Assembly (NCBI GenBank): GCA_964517435.1
Contig: CAZFEC010000023.1
Span: 1 to 45,666 of the forward strand
Direction: 5' to 3'
From: BS150m-G50 sp964517435
GTDB lineage: Bacteria; CAIWAD01; BS150m-G50
DNA length: 45,666 nucleotides
Below are positions 16,617-24,098 of this stretch, piece after piece (the first letter of the stretch is position 1; every line of letters starts with the position of its first letter). The position numbers and the translations under genes are program-made. Under the pieces are notes generated by a model that was given only the letters and a program-made list of their open reading frames with translations, searched no databases and was not told the DNA's origin.

Positions 16617-18002
16617 GTGGTTCAGAAGGCTCGCGCCTCTCCGGCAAAGCAATGGCATTTCATCGGTATCGGCGGTATCGGCATGTCCGCCCTGGCGGAG
16701 TACCTGCTGCAACGGGGGAACACCGTTTCCGGTTCCGATCTGACCGATAACGAACAGTGCGAAGCCCTGCGGCGACTGGGCGCCCGTATCGACATCCCGC
16801 ACGCAGCTCAGCTGCCGGAGGGGGTCGAGCGGGTCGTGATCAGCACTGCGATTCCGGAGGCTAACGGGGAGCTGCAAAGCGCCAGGCGGCAGGAGCTGCC
16901 GGTCTGCAAACGGGCGCAGCTGCTGGGTGAGATCGCCAGCAGGCTGCGCTGCCTGGCGGTGGCCGGTACGCACGGCAAAACCGGCACGGCGGCGCTGCTG
17001 GCGGAGACGCTGATCGGACTGGGGGAATCGCCGACCGCTTTCGTCGGCGGCGTGATGCACCGCAGCGGTTCCAACCTGCTGGTGGGCACCGGTGAACTAT
17101 GTGTCTGCGAAGCGGACGAATACGACGGCTCCTTTCTGGAACTGCGTCCGCAACTCTCGATTATGACCTCCCTCGATCACGACCACACCGACATCTATCC
17201 CACCCGGCGGAAACTGGACACCGCCTTCCTGGATTACCTGGGGCAATGCGAGTTGATCATTTACCCCGCGACACCGGCACTGGACCGGCTGGTGGCGGCT
17301 ACCGGCAGACCGGCTCTCAGCGTCGGTTCCGGTGGCACCTGGGAACTGTTGACGACGGAACCGGCGGGAGGCGGACAGCGGGTGTACTACCGCCACGGCA
17401 AGGACAGGGGCGAATTCGAACTGCCGCTGGCCGGACGCCACCAGGCTGTGAACGCGCTACTGGTGCTGGCGACGCTGTGTGAATTGGGCTTTTCCGAAGC
17501 AGACGCCGGCGCGGAGCTGGCCCGTTTCCAGGGTGTAGCCCGGCGCCAGGAGACGCTGCTGGAAACGGAAGTGGGAACGCTGGTGGACGACTACGCCCAT
17601 CATCCGGCCGAAATCAGCGCCCTGTTGACCTGTTTCGCGAACGGCGACCAGGTTCGCAACCATGTACTGTTTCAACCGCATACCTTTACCCGGACGCGCG
17701 ACTTCGCGGCTGGGTTCGCGGAGGCGCTGACGGTGGCCGCTTCCGTCTATCTCCTGCCGGTCTTTCCGGCTCGGGAAGCGCCGTTGCCCGGCGTCGATTC
17801 GCGGCTGATCGCCGCGGAACTGGAGCGCTGCAATTACGAGCCGGTGGCATGCGGAGAAGATCCCCTGTCCTTCCTGACCCGCCACTTCCAGCCGGGCGAC
17901 CGGATCATCACCCTCGGCGCCGGCGACATCTGGCGCTGGCACCCGCAACTCAAGGAGTTCCTGCAGAGTCAGAGGGTGACGACTGCGGGAGAGAGCAGCT
18001 GA
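16617..18002 (+). CDS. murC: UDP-N-acetylmuramate--L-alanine ligase
   Basis: A 461-residue Mur ligase adding L-Ala to UDP-MurNAc, the first step of the peptidoglycan stem peptide (cytoplasmic). The N-terminal Rossmann loop is FIGIGGIGMSALAEYL (15-30). The P-loop is GTHGKTGTAAL (117-127). Other blocks are EADEYDGSF, LDHDHTDIYP, the GRHQAVNALLVLA segment of the central domain, DDYAHHPAEI, FQPHTFTRTRDF, PAREAPLPGVDS and a final LGAGDIWRW. These distinguish MurC from MurD/E/F; Mpl was considered, but length and PAxEAPxPG favour MurC. GTG at 16617 is chosen because AGGAGA lies 4 nt before it; an in-frame ATG at 16587 is less likely. The P-loop has GT where MurC usually has TT. The stop overlaps the dapF start (TGATG). 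Confidence 0.92.
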   Translation: MVQKARASPAKQWHFIGIGGIGMSALAEYLLQRGNTVSGSDLTDNEQCEALRRLGARIDIPHAAQLPEGVERVVISTAIPEANGELQSARRQELPVCKRAQLLGEIASRLRCLAVAGTHGKTGTAALLAETLIGLGESPTAFVGGVMHRSGSNLLVGTGELCVCEADEYDGSFLELRPQLSIMTSLDHDHTDIYPTRRKLDTAFLDYLGQCELIIYPATPALDRLVAATGRPALSVGSGGTWELLTTEPAGGGQRVYYRHGKDRGEFELPLAGRHQAVNALLVLATLCELGFSEADAGAELARFQGVARRQETLLETEVGTLVDDYAHHPAEISALLTCFANGDQVRNHVLFQPHTFTRTRDFAAGFAEALTVAASVYLLPVFPAREAPLPGVDSRLIAAELERCNYEPVACGEDPLSFLTRHFQPGDRIITLGAGDIWRWHPQLKEFLQSQRVTTAGESS

Positions 18003-18850
18003 TGGCACATGCAGAGTTCTGTAAATTCAATGCGTTAGGCAACGATTTCATCGCTATCGATAATCGCGACTGCCGCTGGTCTGAGCTCACGCCCGACCAG
18101 ATCCAACGGCTGTGCGATCGCCGGCGCGGGGTCGGCGCCGACGGGCTGCTGCTGCTCTGCACCTCCACCCGCGCCGCCTGGCGGTTGCGCATCTTCAATC
18201 CGGACGGCAGTGAAGCACCGATGTGCGGCAACGGCAGCCGCGCGCTGGCGCTCTTCGCCAGATCGCTCGGTCTGGCGGAGGAGGACACCCGGTTCGAGGC
18301 GGGGGACGGGATGCACAAGGTCAGGTTCCACCCCGACGGCATCGAACTGCAACTGCAGCCGCCACGGCTGCTGCTGGACCGGGAGGAGCAGTTCCAGGCG
18401 GCGACCGACTTCCTGGAGCGCCTTTCCCCTCTGCACCACCTCGGGTTCGTCAACACCGGGGTTCCCCACTATGTCGCGATCGTACCCGCCGATCTGGAGC
18501 AGCTCTCTATCGCCCCCATCGGGGCCTGGATCAGCCGTCACCCGTTGTTCGCCCCCGGGGGGACCAACGTCAACTTCGCCCAGCTGATCGACCGCCACAC
18601 GTTGAGCACCCGCACCTGGGAGAAAGGGGTGAACGCGGAAACCCTCTCCTGCGGCACCGGCGGCAGCGCCGCGGTCATCCTGCTCCATCAGCGCGGTCTG
18701 CTCGACTCGCCGGTGACGGTGCAACAATCGGGCGGTGTGTTGACAGTGGAGTTTTCACCCGATTACCAGGAGGTCTCCTTCCGAGGGGCGATCGAAACGG
18801 CGTTCGAGGGACGCTGGGATTTCAGCGGGCGGAAGACCAAAGCGGAATAG
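18002..18850 (+). CDS. dapF: Diaminopimelate epimerase
   Basis: A 282-residue protein converting LL- to meso-diaminopimelate, the lysine and peptidoglycan precursor. The cofactor-independent epimerase signatures are all present: FCKFNALGNDFIAID at the start, FNPDGSEAPMCGNGSRA with catalytic Cys75, FVNTGVPHYV, FAPGGTNVNFAQ, WEKGVNAETLSCGTGGSA with catalytic Cys217, and a C-terminal GGVLTVEF strand. The ATG shares one base with the murC stop codon, so murC and dapF are translationally coupled and both serve stem-peptide synthesis. MurC-to-DapF coupling also suggests that meso-DAP is the third residue of the stem peptide in this organism. Confidence 0.95.
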   Translation: MAHAEFCKFNALGNDFIAIDNRDCRWSELTPDQIQRLCDRRRGVGADGLLLLCTSTRAAWRLRIFNPDGSEAPMCGNGSRALALFARSLGLAEEDTRFEAGDGMHKVRFHPDGIELQLQPPRLLLDREEQFQAATDFLERLSPLHHLGFVNTGVPHYVAIVPADLEQLSIAPIGAWISRHPLFAPGGTNVNFAQLIDRHTLSTRTWEKGVNAETLSCGTGGSAAVILLHQRGLLDSPVTVQQSGGVLTVEFSPDYQEVSFRGAIETAFEGRWDFSGRKTKAE

Positions 18851-19029
18851 CGCCGAATTCCACCGGTGCGGATGAGGCGGTTTGCGTTAACTCCGCCGGA
18901 TGTGATGCCGATCAACTACATATAACCTGTAGAAGCGCATATTCAGACTATAGTATAGAGTTAGAACCGGCTAAATCGGGGCTAGTCCCCTCACCAGAGC
19001 TACTCCGGAAAATAGCAGAGAGGAGCATT
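18851..19029 (+). other. Intergenic leader of the TPR/EF-hand lipoprotein gene
   Basis: There is no gene here. A TATAGT/TATAG-rich patch lies at about 18950-18960 without a convincing -35 element. A short GGGG-CTAGT-CCCC hairpin lies near 18977-18990. A strong GAGAGGAG Shine-Dalgarno precedes the ATG at 19030. No U-run terminator for dapF is seen, so read-through from murC-dapF is possible. Confidence 0.35.
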
Positions 19030-20046
19030 ATGAAGCAGTATCATCGATTATTGTCATTGCTCATCACCTTCATGTTGCTGGCAGGGTGCAACATCTTCCA
19101 ATTCACCGCCGCTCCCACCTCGGCGGCCGACTACATCACCAGCGGCCGGGAGAAGATAAACGACGGTGATTACGAAGGGGCGTTGTCCGATTTCACCCAC
19201 GCCATGGAGGAGGACGAGCTCAACTCGGAGGCACGCTACCTGCACGCCAAAGCCACCCTGCTCAACTCCGGTTTCAATGTCATCAACGTTATCACGGAGA
19301 TGTCCGACACTAACCGCTTCACCGATTCCACCATCGTCCCGTTGCCCTTCTTCGATTGGGAACCGGAGCCGGCCAACCGCATGTACCAAGCCAATGTTGT
19401 AATCCATGTGGATCTGGAGCCGATCAAGCTGCTGCAGACCCACGGCCCGATCGTCTACAACGATATAAAGTACGACTACACGTTGGCGGTTTTGATTGAG
19501 GCGATCCTGAGCCTCCGCGACACCAACGGCGATGGCTACATCGATGAGAACGACATCAATCTCAACTTTCTCTGGGGACCCAACGGTCTCGAACTCGATC
19601 TGGAGGAACTCTGGGATCTGTTGAACGAGGATCCAGGAGCGATCAACAATCTGCTCGGTGGAGGTCTCGACCTGATGCGAGTCGCGCTGTTGTTGTTCCC
19701 CGATCTCTTCGGTGAGGACAGCCCCTACGACACCGCTGAACTGGATTCGCTGATGAACGAAATCGCCGATGGACTGGAGATCTTTTTCATCGATGACGGC
19801 GAGGATAACGACGGTGACTGGTTCGATACGAATGAAGACGGCGAACAGACACCGATGGAGTGGACCGATCTCAACTGGAACGGCACGATCGACGACGACA
19901 GCGGTGTTCCCCTGCCCTGGCACTACGACGGTCCTTATACCGGAGAATTCACCGGCGGGGATTACGGTGTCGACGAAGAGGAAATCGACGGTTTCGATAA
20001 TGACGGCGACACCATCGTCGATGAGGATTCGCACTCGCCCCAGTAG
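19030..20046 (+). CDS. TPR-containing lipoprotein with EF-hand-like calcium loops
   Basis: A 338-residue predicted lipoprotein, with signal peptide and lipobox LLAGC (Cys20). Residues 33-80 form one or two TPR-like helical pairs (ADYITSGREKINDGDYEGALSDFTHAMEEDELNSEARYLHAKATLL). Residues 164-175 are a textbook 12-residue EF-hand/dockerin-type loop, with D164, N166, D168, Y170, D172 and D175. The C-terminal third is extremely acidic, with further DxDxDG-like runs (EDNDGDWFDTNEDG, DGFDNDGDTIVDED) resembling thrombospondin type 3 calcium repeats. Start is set by GAGAGGAG 4-5 nt before the ATG. It is followed after 66 nt by an outer-membrane barrel gene, and the pair may work together at the envelope. 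Function is unknown. Confidence 0.8.
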   Translation: MKQYHRLLSLLITFMLLAGCNIFQFTAAPTSAADYITSGREKINDGDYEGALSDFTHAMEEDELNSEARYLHAKATLLNSGFNVINVITEMSDTNRFTDSTIVPLPFFDWEPEPANRMYQANVVIHVDLEPIKLLQTHGPIVYNDIKYDYTLAVLIEAILSLRDTNGDGYIDENDINLNFLWGPNGLELDLEELWDLLNEDPGAINNLLGGGLDLMRVALLLFPDLFGEDSPYDTAELDSLMNEIADGLEIFFIDDGEDNDGDWFDTNEDGEQTPMEWTDLNWNGTIDDDSGVPLPWHYDGPYTGEFTGGDYGVDEEEIDGFDNDGDTIVDEDSHSPQ

Positions 20047-20112
20047 AGCGGCTCCGAGGCGGATAACCGCTCGGCCCTGCTCCCGACAGGCACGCAAGAG
20101 AAAGGGAATTGC

Positions 20113-21237
20113 ATGTATATCGATATCAAGAGTGTCAAGAGAACCGCCGCCGCCCTGGCGATGTTGCTGGTGTTCGCCGCCGCGGCACCGGCCGGCCAGC
20201 CGCTCACCTGCTTTCAGGACGCACGCAGCCTGGCGCTGGGCCGGGCGGATCTGATCCTGCAGCCCTCCCTGGCCATGGGCTGGAACAACCCCGCCCTGGC
20301 GGCGAAATCGGGATTCCGGATTTATTTCCCCGCCTACCAGTTCCGCACCAGCACCACCACCTTCAAGATCTTCAAGTTCATCCGGGACAATTCGGAACGC
20401 TTCGCCAACCTGGAGAATCTCCCGCCGGAAGAACAACAGGCCTTCTACGACGACATGGAACCGTTCGACGACCAGTATGTCGACGTCAACAACGACTTCG
20501 GTATCGGCTTCTACATCAAGGGTTTCGGTCTGCTCCTGCAGGCGCAGACCGGGATGGGGGTGAAGCTGGACCGCGGTATCTACACACCGATGGTCGGGTT
20601 GAAGGGACGGATGATAGTCGGCCTCACGCTTAGCTATGGAATGGCGATCTCGGAAAGCGAAGCGGTCGGTTTCAGCCTGACACCCCTCTGGGGTAAACAG
20701 CTCCAGCCGGCCCGTTTCAGCGCCGGCGATCTGAGCGACGCCACCGCAGCCCAGAGCAAGTTCTGGGATGCGCTGGGAGACAGCAGCCTGGCAATGGGCT
20801 TCAGCACCAGCTTCGGATATTGCCGCCAGCTGAAACCGGGGATGCGGGTCTGCGCCGCGGTCACCGATCTCTTCGGCAGCTTCGACGGCGAACCCTATAA
20901 GCTGCAACTGACCGCCGGTATTTCCGGCACGCTGGCTTCAGCCATGCCGACCGACATCTGGCTGGCGCGCCGCGTCACCTGGCTGGCCAGCTGGGAGGAT
21001 ATCTTCAACCTCAACGGCCGCAACCTGTTCAGCCGCCTCCACTTCGGCAGCGAAATCGACCTCTTTCCGCTCTACCTGCGGGGCGGCATCAACCAGGGCT
21101 ACCTGACCGGCGGTATCGGACTGCGGTTCAAGGTGATCAACCTGGATTACACCATCTACGGTGAAGAGACGGGACGCAAACCGGGGCTGGGGCAGCAATA
21201 CGCCCATGTTATCCAGTTGAAGTTAGGCTGGGAATAG
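20113..21237 (+). CDS. Predicted outer-membrane beta-barrel protein (TraF_2/PorV-like)
   Basis: A 374-residue exported protein with a signal peptide up to about residue 28 (LAMLLVFAAAAPAGQ). It is followed by DARSLALGRADLILQPSLAMGWNNPALAAKSG, the start typical of the PorV/FadL-like and 'TraF-like' barrel families of FCB bacteria. Alternating hydrophobic strands continue to the C-terminus, which ends VIQLKLGWE with aromatic Trp next to last, as in many barrels. AAGGGA lies about 6 nt before the ATG. It forms a pair with the preceding TPR/EF-hand lipoprotein and is closed by a strong terminator. Transport substrate is unknown. Confidence 0.8.
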   Translation: MYIDIKSVKRTAAALAMLLVFAAAAPAGQPLTCFQDARSLALGRADLILQPSLAMGWNNPALAAKSGFRIYFPAYQFRTSTTTFKIFKFIRDNSERFANLENLPPEEQQAFYDDMEPFDDQYVDVNNDFGIGFYIKGFGLLLQAQTGMGVKLDRGIYTPMVGLKGRMIVGLTLSYGMAISESEAVGFSLTPLWGKQLQPARFSAGDLSDATAAQSKFWDALGDSSLAMGFSTSFGYCRQLKPGMRVCAAVTDLFGSFDGEPYKLQLTAGISGTLASAMPTDIWLARRVTWLASWEDIFNLNGRNLFSRLHFGSEIDLFPLYLRGGINQGYLTGGIGLRFKVINLDYTIYGEETGRKPGLGQQYAHVIQLKLGWE

Positions 21238-21270
21238 AAAAGACTACTTTTCTTTTTAGCGAGAAATGGG

Positions 21271-21293
21271 GGGCGGCCGTTGGTCGCCCTTTT
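21271..21293 (+). terminator. Rho-independent terminator after the barrel gene
   Basis: GGGCGGCC (21271-21278) pairs with GGTCGCCC (21282-21289), an 8-bp stem with one G-U pair and a 3-nt loop, followed by TTTT. It lies 33 nt after the barrel-gene stop codon and separates it from the convergent metallophosphoesterase gene. Confidence 0.8.
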
Positions 21294-23904
21294 AATATTC
21301 CGCAGTTACACGGTAGAAACAGGGACCGGGCGGCAGCGGGCTGGCCCAGCTGCAATCGCTGAAGACCCCCTCGCCGGAGACATCCTCATACGGCCCGTAC
21401 GGTTCGGTCGTGCGATAGACGCGATAACCGGTGGCGCCGGGAAAAGCCTCCCAGTTCAGGAACAGCTGATCGTCCGCAATGGCAATTACCAGGTTCAGCG
21501 GTCCGCCCAGCACTCCGGTCACCGTGACCTCGGTGCTGCTGGAGGCGGTCAGGTTTACCCGTACCTGGCATTCCATCGCCTCCGGCAGGAGAATCATCTG
21601 CAACAGGGTTCCGCCGTCCACGCTGCAGCTGCTCACCTCCGGCGCCAGGTAGAAACGCAGTAATCCTTCCGGAAAATCGACATCAAACTGGTTGGTGACG
21701 GTCGCCGTCACGCTGAGGGCGGTGCCGTCGTTGGCGGGAGCCCAGGCGACCTCCAGGTTCTGGCCCGATCCACCTGATTGCATGGTAGTGAGCGGTTGCA
21801 GCTGATCGCCGCTGACCCGTACCAGGCGGAAAGAGCGTGCACCGTCGCAGACGTTGTCGGTGGACAGGTTATAAGGGTGGTTGTAGATCGAACCGGAACT
21901 GCTGTGGATATGTCCCCACAGCGCTATATCGGCTCCGAGTGAATTCAGGTTGATCTGGTCGGCGAAGTCCATGTGATACGCAATCACCTTCTGCGGTTGC
22001 GAACTGGCCGCCAGGTCATCCTCCAGCCAGTCCAGCTGGCCGGAAGTGAAGCTGGTGGCGCCGTAGATGTGATAGCGCCAGGAGTCGTAGTTATCATAGG
22101 CTTCGATCATAGCGACATGCAGCGGCCCGTAGTCGAAGCTGTAGTTCTGCGTGTAGTAAGGGTAGCTGGGCGGTGGATCGTCGCAAAGCTTCCAGCCGAA
22201 GAAGCGCCACCAGTCGCGACGGGCGGTACCGTCCGGGGGCGGTGTTTCGTCCCAGCCACCGATATCGTGGTTGCCGGCGCTGAGGTAGACAGGCACTCGC
22301 GATTCCCCCAGAATCCGCTTACCGCGCGAATAGTAACGCCGGAAGAGGAAGTCCTCCAGTTCGCCTTCGTTGAGGTAATCTCCCGTCAGCAGAATGAACT
22401 CCGGATTGATGATCTCCAGGTCATCAAAGACCGCCCTCAAATCGCGCATCTCGGAGGAATCAGCCTCGGAACCTGGCTCATACCAGTAGAGGTGTGTGGG
22501 CAGGTGGGTGTCGGTGATATGCGCGAAGTAAAAATCGGCTGGCACCTGAGACAGAATCTTGACGGCATAGTGGCTGATATCCTCCGGCAGCTGATCGGTG
22601 GTGATCCGCAGGTCGTACTGTTCGTAGAACGGCACCGGCGGGATGACCACCTGCAGGCGCCACCAGGTGAGATCGCTGTCGTAGACCGCATCGACCAGAG
22701 GCAATTCCAGAGCGGCGGCGGGATGCAGAATCTCCGCCAGCCAGCCGGTGGTCGCAGGATCGGCGTCACAGAGGATTTCGAGGGTGTCTCCCACCTCGCA
22801 GAGAGCCGGAATGCTGAGCAGCGGCTGTTGGATGATCGTCAGCGTATCGCCTACCGGCCCGAAGCCGACACTGACCTCCAGCTGGCCGTCTTCCAGGTTG
22901 ACCAATGGCGTTGCCCCCAGCAGGAAATTCTCAAGGTCGAGCGGGCTGGTGCCCAGGTTTTCCCCTTCGAACAGCAGTTCCAGCAGCGTGCCGGCGCCGG
23001 AGAGCGGTTCGCCGCTGTCGTAGCTGACGGTCAGGGTGCTGCCGTAGTCGACTACGGTCACCGAGCCGGCGGCGGAAAGCGTTCCCGTCGTATTCCAGCC
23101 GCTGTAGGCTACAAACGCCGGATTCCGGGTCAGCTCAAACTGGTACTGCTCGATCTCCCACTCCGGCAGCAATGAGGAAATACTTATCGGAACTGCGATG
23201 ACCTCATCCAGCGGCACAGTCAGCTCCGGCACGGTCACCACCGTTTCCGCCATACCGGCGACGAAATCCTCCAGGCCGCGAGGGTTGAGGGCGAATTCCT
23301 CATGGCGCCAGATGACGATGCCCAGCAGTTGCTCAAACTGCGTTCCGGTTTCGATGGTCAAACCGGCCGCTACCGGATCGAACAGATTGTCGTCTACCAG
23401 GCAGTCGCCGGAGCCGTCATCCACCGTCCACTGGTTGTCATTGTCGGGCGGGCTGGTCACCGTCACCCCGTTCAAGCGGGAGTAGACGTTTTCGTAGGCT
23501 TCCTGCAGGAGGTCGCCGCTGGCGGCGACGGCCGCGGGGGGCAGCGGTTCCTGGGGGCTCAGCTGGGTGCGCGCCTGGACGTAGTTGATCTCGGTCTGGC
23601 CGTAGTACTCGTAGACTTCACCGGTGACCTCGAGATACTCCCCCACCTCAGCCATGCCGTAGGTCTCATCCCAGACCAGGATGCCCTGCCACGGACCGCC
23701 GGCGGGATCCTGGATGAAGTAGCCGCTGCTGAAGTAATGATTGGCGGTAACGATACCACTTACCGTCACGATCTCACCCTCCAGCGGCGAGGGATAGGTG
23801 CCATCCCCGCCGGGATCGGTGGTGTATTGTACTTCGTAGATTGTCTCGGCGACGGTGAAAGCGGTCAGGCAGAGACAGGCGAACAGTGTGAAGAGGTTCT
23901 TCAT
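21292..23904 (-). CDS. Secreted multidomain metallophosphoesterase (OB-fold, cohesin-like, calcineurin-like, Fn3)
   Basis: An 870-residue exported protein. A signal peptide covers residues 1-19. Residues 20-215 form one or two OB-fold-like domains (EGEIVTVSGIVTANHY, GEYLEVTGEVYEYYGQTEIN), as found before extracellular nucleases and phosphatases. Residues about 230-350 look cohesin-like (VPISISSLLPEWEIEQYQFELTRNP, GAGTLLELLFEG). The calcineurin-like phosphoesterase spans 456-700 with every metal-ligand block: DTH (465-467), GDYLN (508-512), GNHD (544-547), His644 in AYHMDF, and GHIH (664-667). A C-terminal Fn3-like domain ends FYRVTAEY. No PNPFNP sorting tail is present, unlike the neighbours. 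Phosphodiester or phosphomonoester hydrolysis outside the cytoplasm is inferred; substrate is unknown. Confidence 0.88.
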   Translation of the reverse strand: MKNLFTLFACLCLTAFTVAETIYEVQYTTDPGGDGTYPSPLEGEIVTVSGIVTANHYFSSGYFIQDPAGGPWQGILVWDETYGMAEVGEYLEVTGEVYEYYGQTEINYVQARTQLSPQEPLPPAAVAASGDLLQEAYENVYSRLNGVTVTSPPDNDNQWTVDDGSGDCLVDDNLFDPVAAGLTIETGTQFEQLLGIVIWRHEEFALNPRGLEDFVAGMAETVVTVPELTVPLDEVIAVPISISSLLPEWEIEQYQFELTRNPAFVAYSGWNTTGTLSAAGSVTVVDYGSTLTVSYDSGEPLSGAGTLLELLFEGENLGTSPLDLENFLLGATPLVNLEDGQLEVSVGFGPVGDTLTIIQQPLLSIPALCEVGDTLEILCDADPATTGWLAEILHPAAALELPLVDAVYDSDLTWWRLQVVIPPVPFYEQYDLRITTDQLPEDISHYAVKILSQVPADFYFAHITDTHLPTHLYWYEPGSEADSSEMRDLRAVFDDLEIINPEFILLTGDYLNEGELEDFLFRRYYSRGKRILGESRVPVYLSAGNHDIGGWDETPPPDGTARRDWWRFFGWKLCDDPPPSYPYYTQNYSFDYGPLHVAMIEAYDNYDSWRYHIYGATSFTSGQLDWLEDDLAASSQPQKVIAYHMDFADQINLNSLGADIALWGHIHSSSGSIYNHPYNLSTDNVCDGARSFRLVRVSGDQLQPLTTMQSGGSGQNLEVAWAPANDGTALSVTATVTNQFDVDFPEGLLRFYLAPEVSSCSVDGGTLLQMILLPEAMECQVRVNLTASSSTEVTVTGVLGGPLNLVIAIADDQLFLNWEAFPGATGYRVYRTTEPYGPYEDVSGEGVFSDCSWASPLPPGPCFYRVTAEY

Positions 23905-23996
23905 CTCCGGCAGGCTCCCTGTTTTGGGTGATGGTGATTGCGCAGCTTATAAAATACTAAATCGGTAATCCGAATAGTAGGATTGCGGGGATTGAT

Positions 23997-24030
23997 AAAA
24001 AAAACCGGCCGAACCGTGAAGTTCGACCGG
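23997..24030 (-). terminator. Rho-independent terminator after the 600-residue exported protein gene
   Basis: On the minus strand, CCGGTCGAAC (24030-24021) pairs with GTTCGGCCGG (24014-24005) with one G-U pair, followed by a run of eight T (24004-23997). It is placed 70 nt after the stop codon at 24099 and upstream of the metallophosphoesterase start. Confidence 0.88.
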
Positions 24031-24098
24031 GCTTTAGGTTCAAGCTTGTACTGCCGGTGGTTCTCGAACTGAGATAATCCCCGGCACTGAGTTCAAGA

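Noticed and set aside
16434..17060. Minus-strand open frame overlapping the 5' part of murC
   Set aside because: It is the complement of conserved MurC coding sequence; the composition is shadow-like (His/Pro/Arg-rich) and no motif is present.
18223..19029. Plus-strand frame that is continuous with the TPR/EF-hand lipoprotein
   Set aside because: The part before 19030 is an out-of-frame reading of dapF; the signal peptide and Shine-Dalgarno place the true start at 19030.
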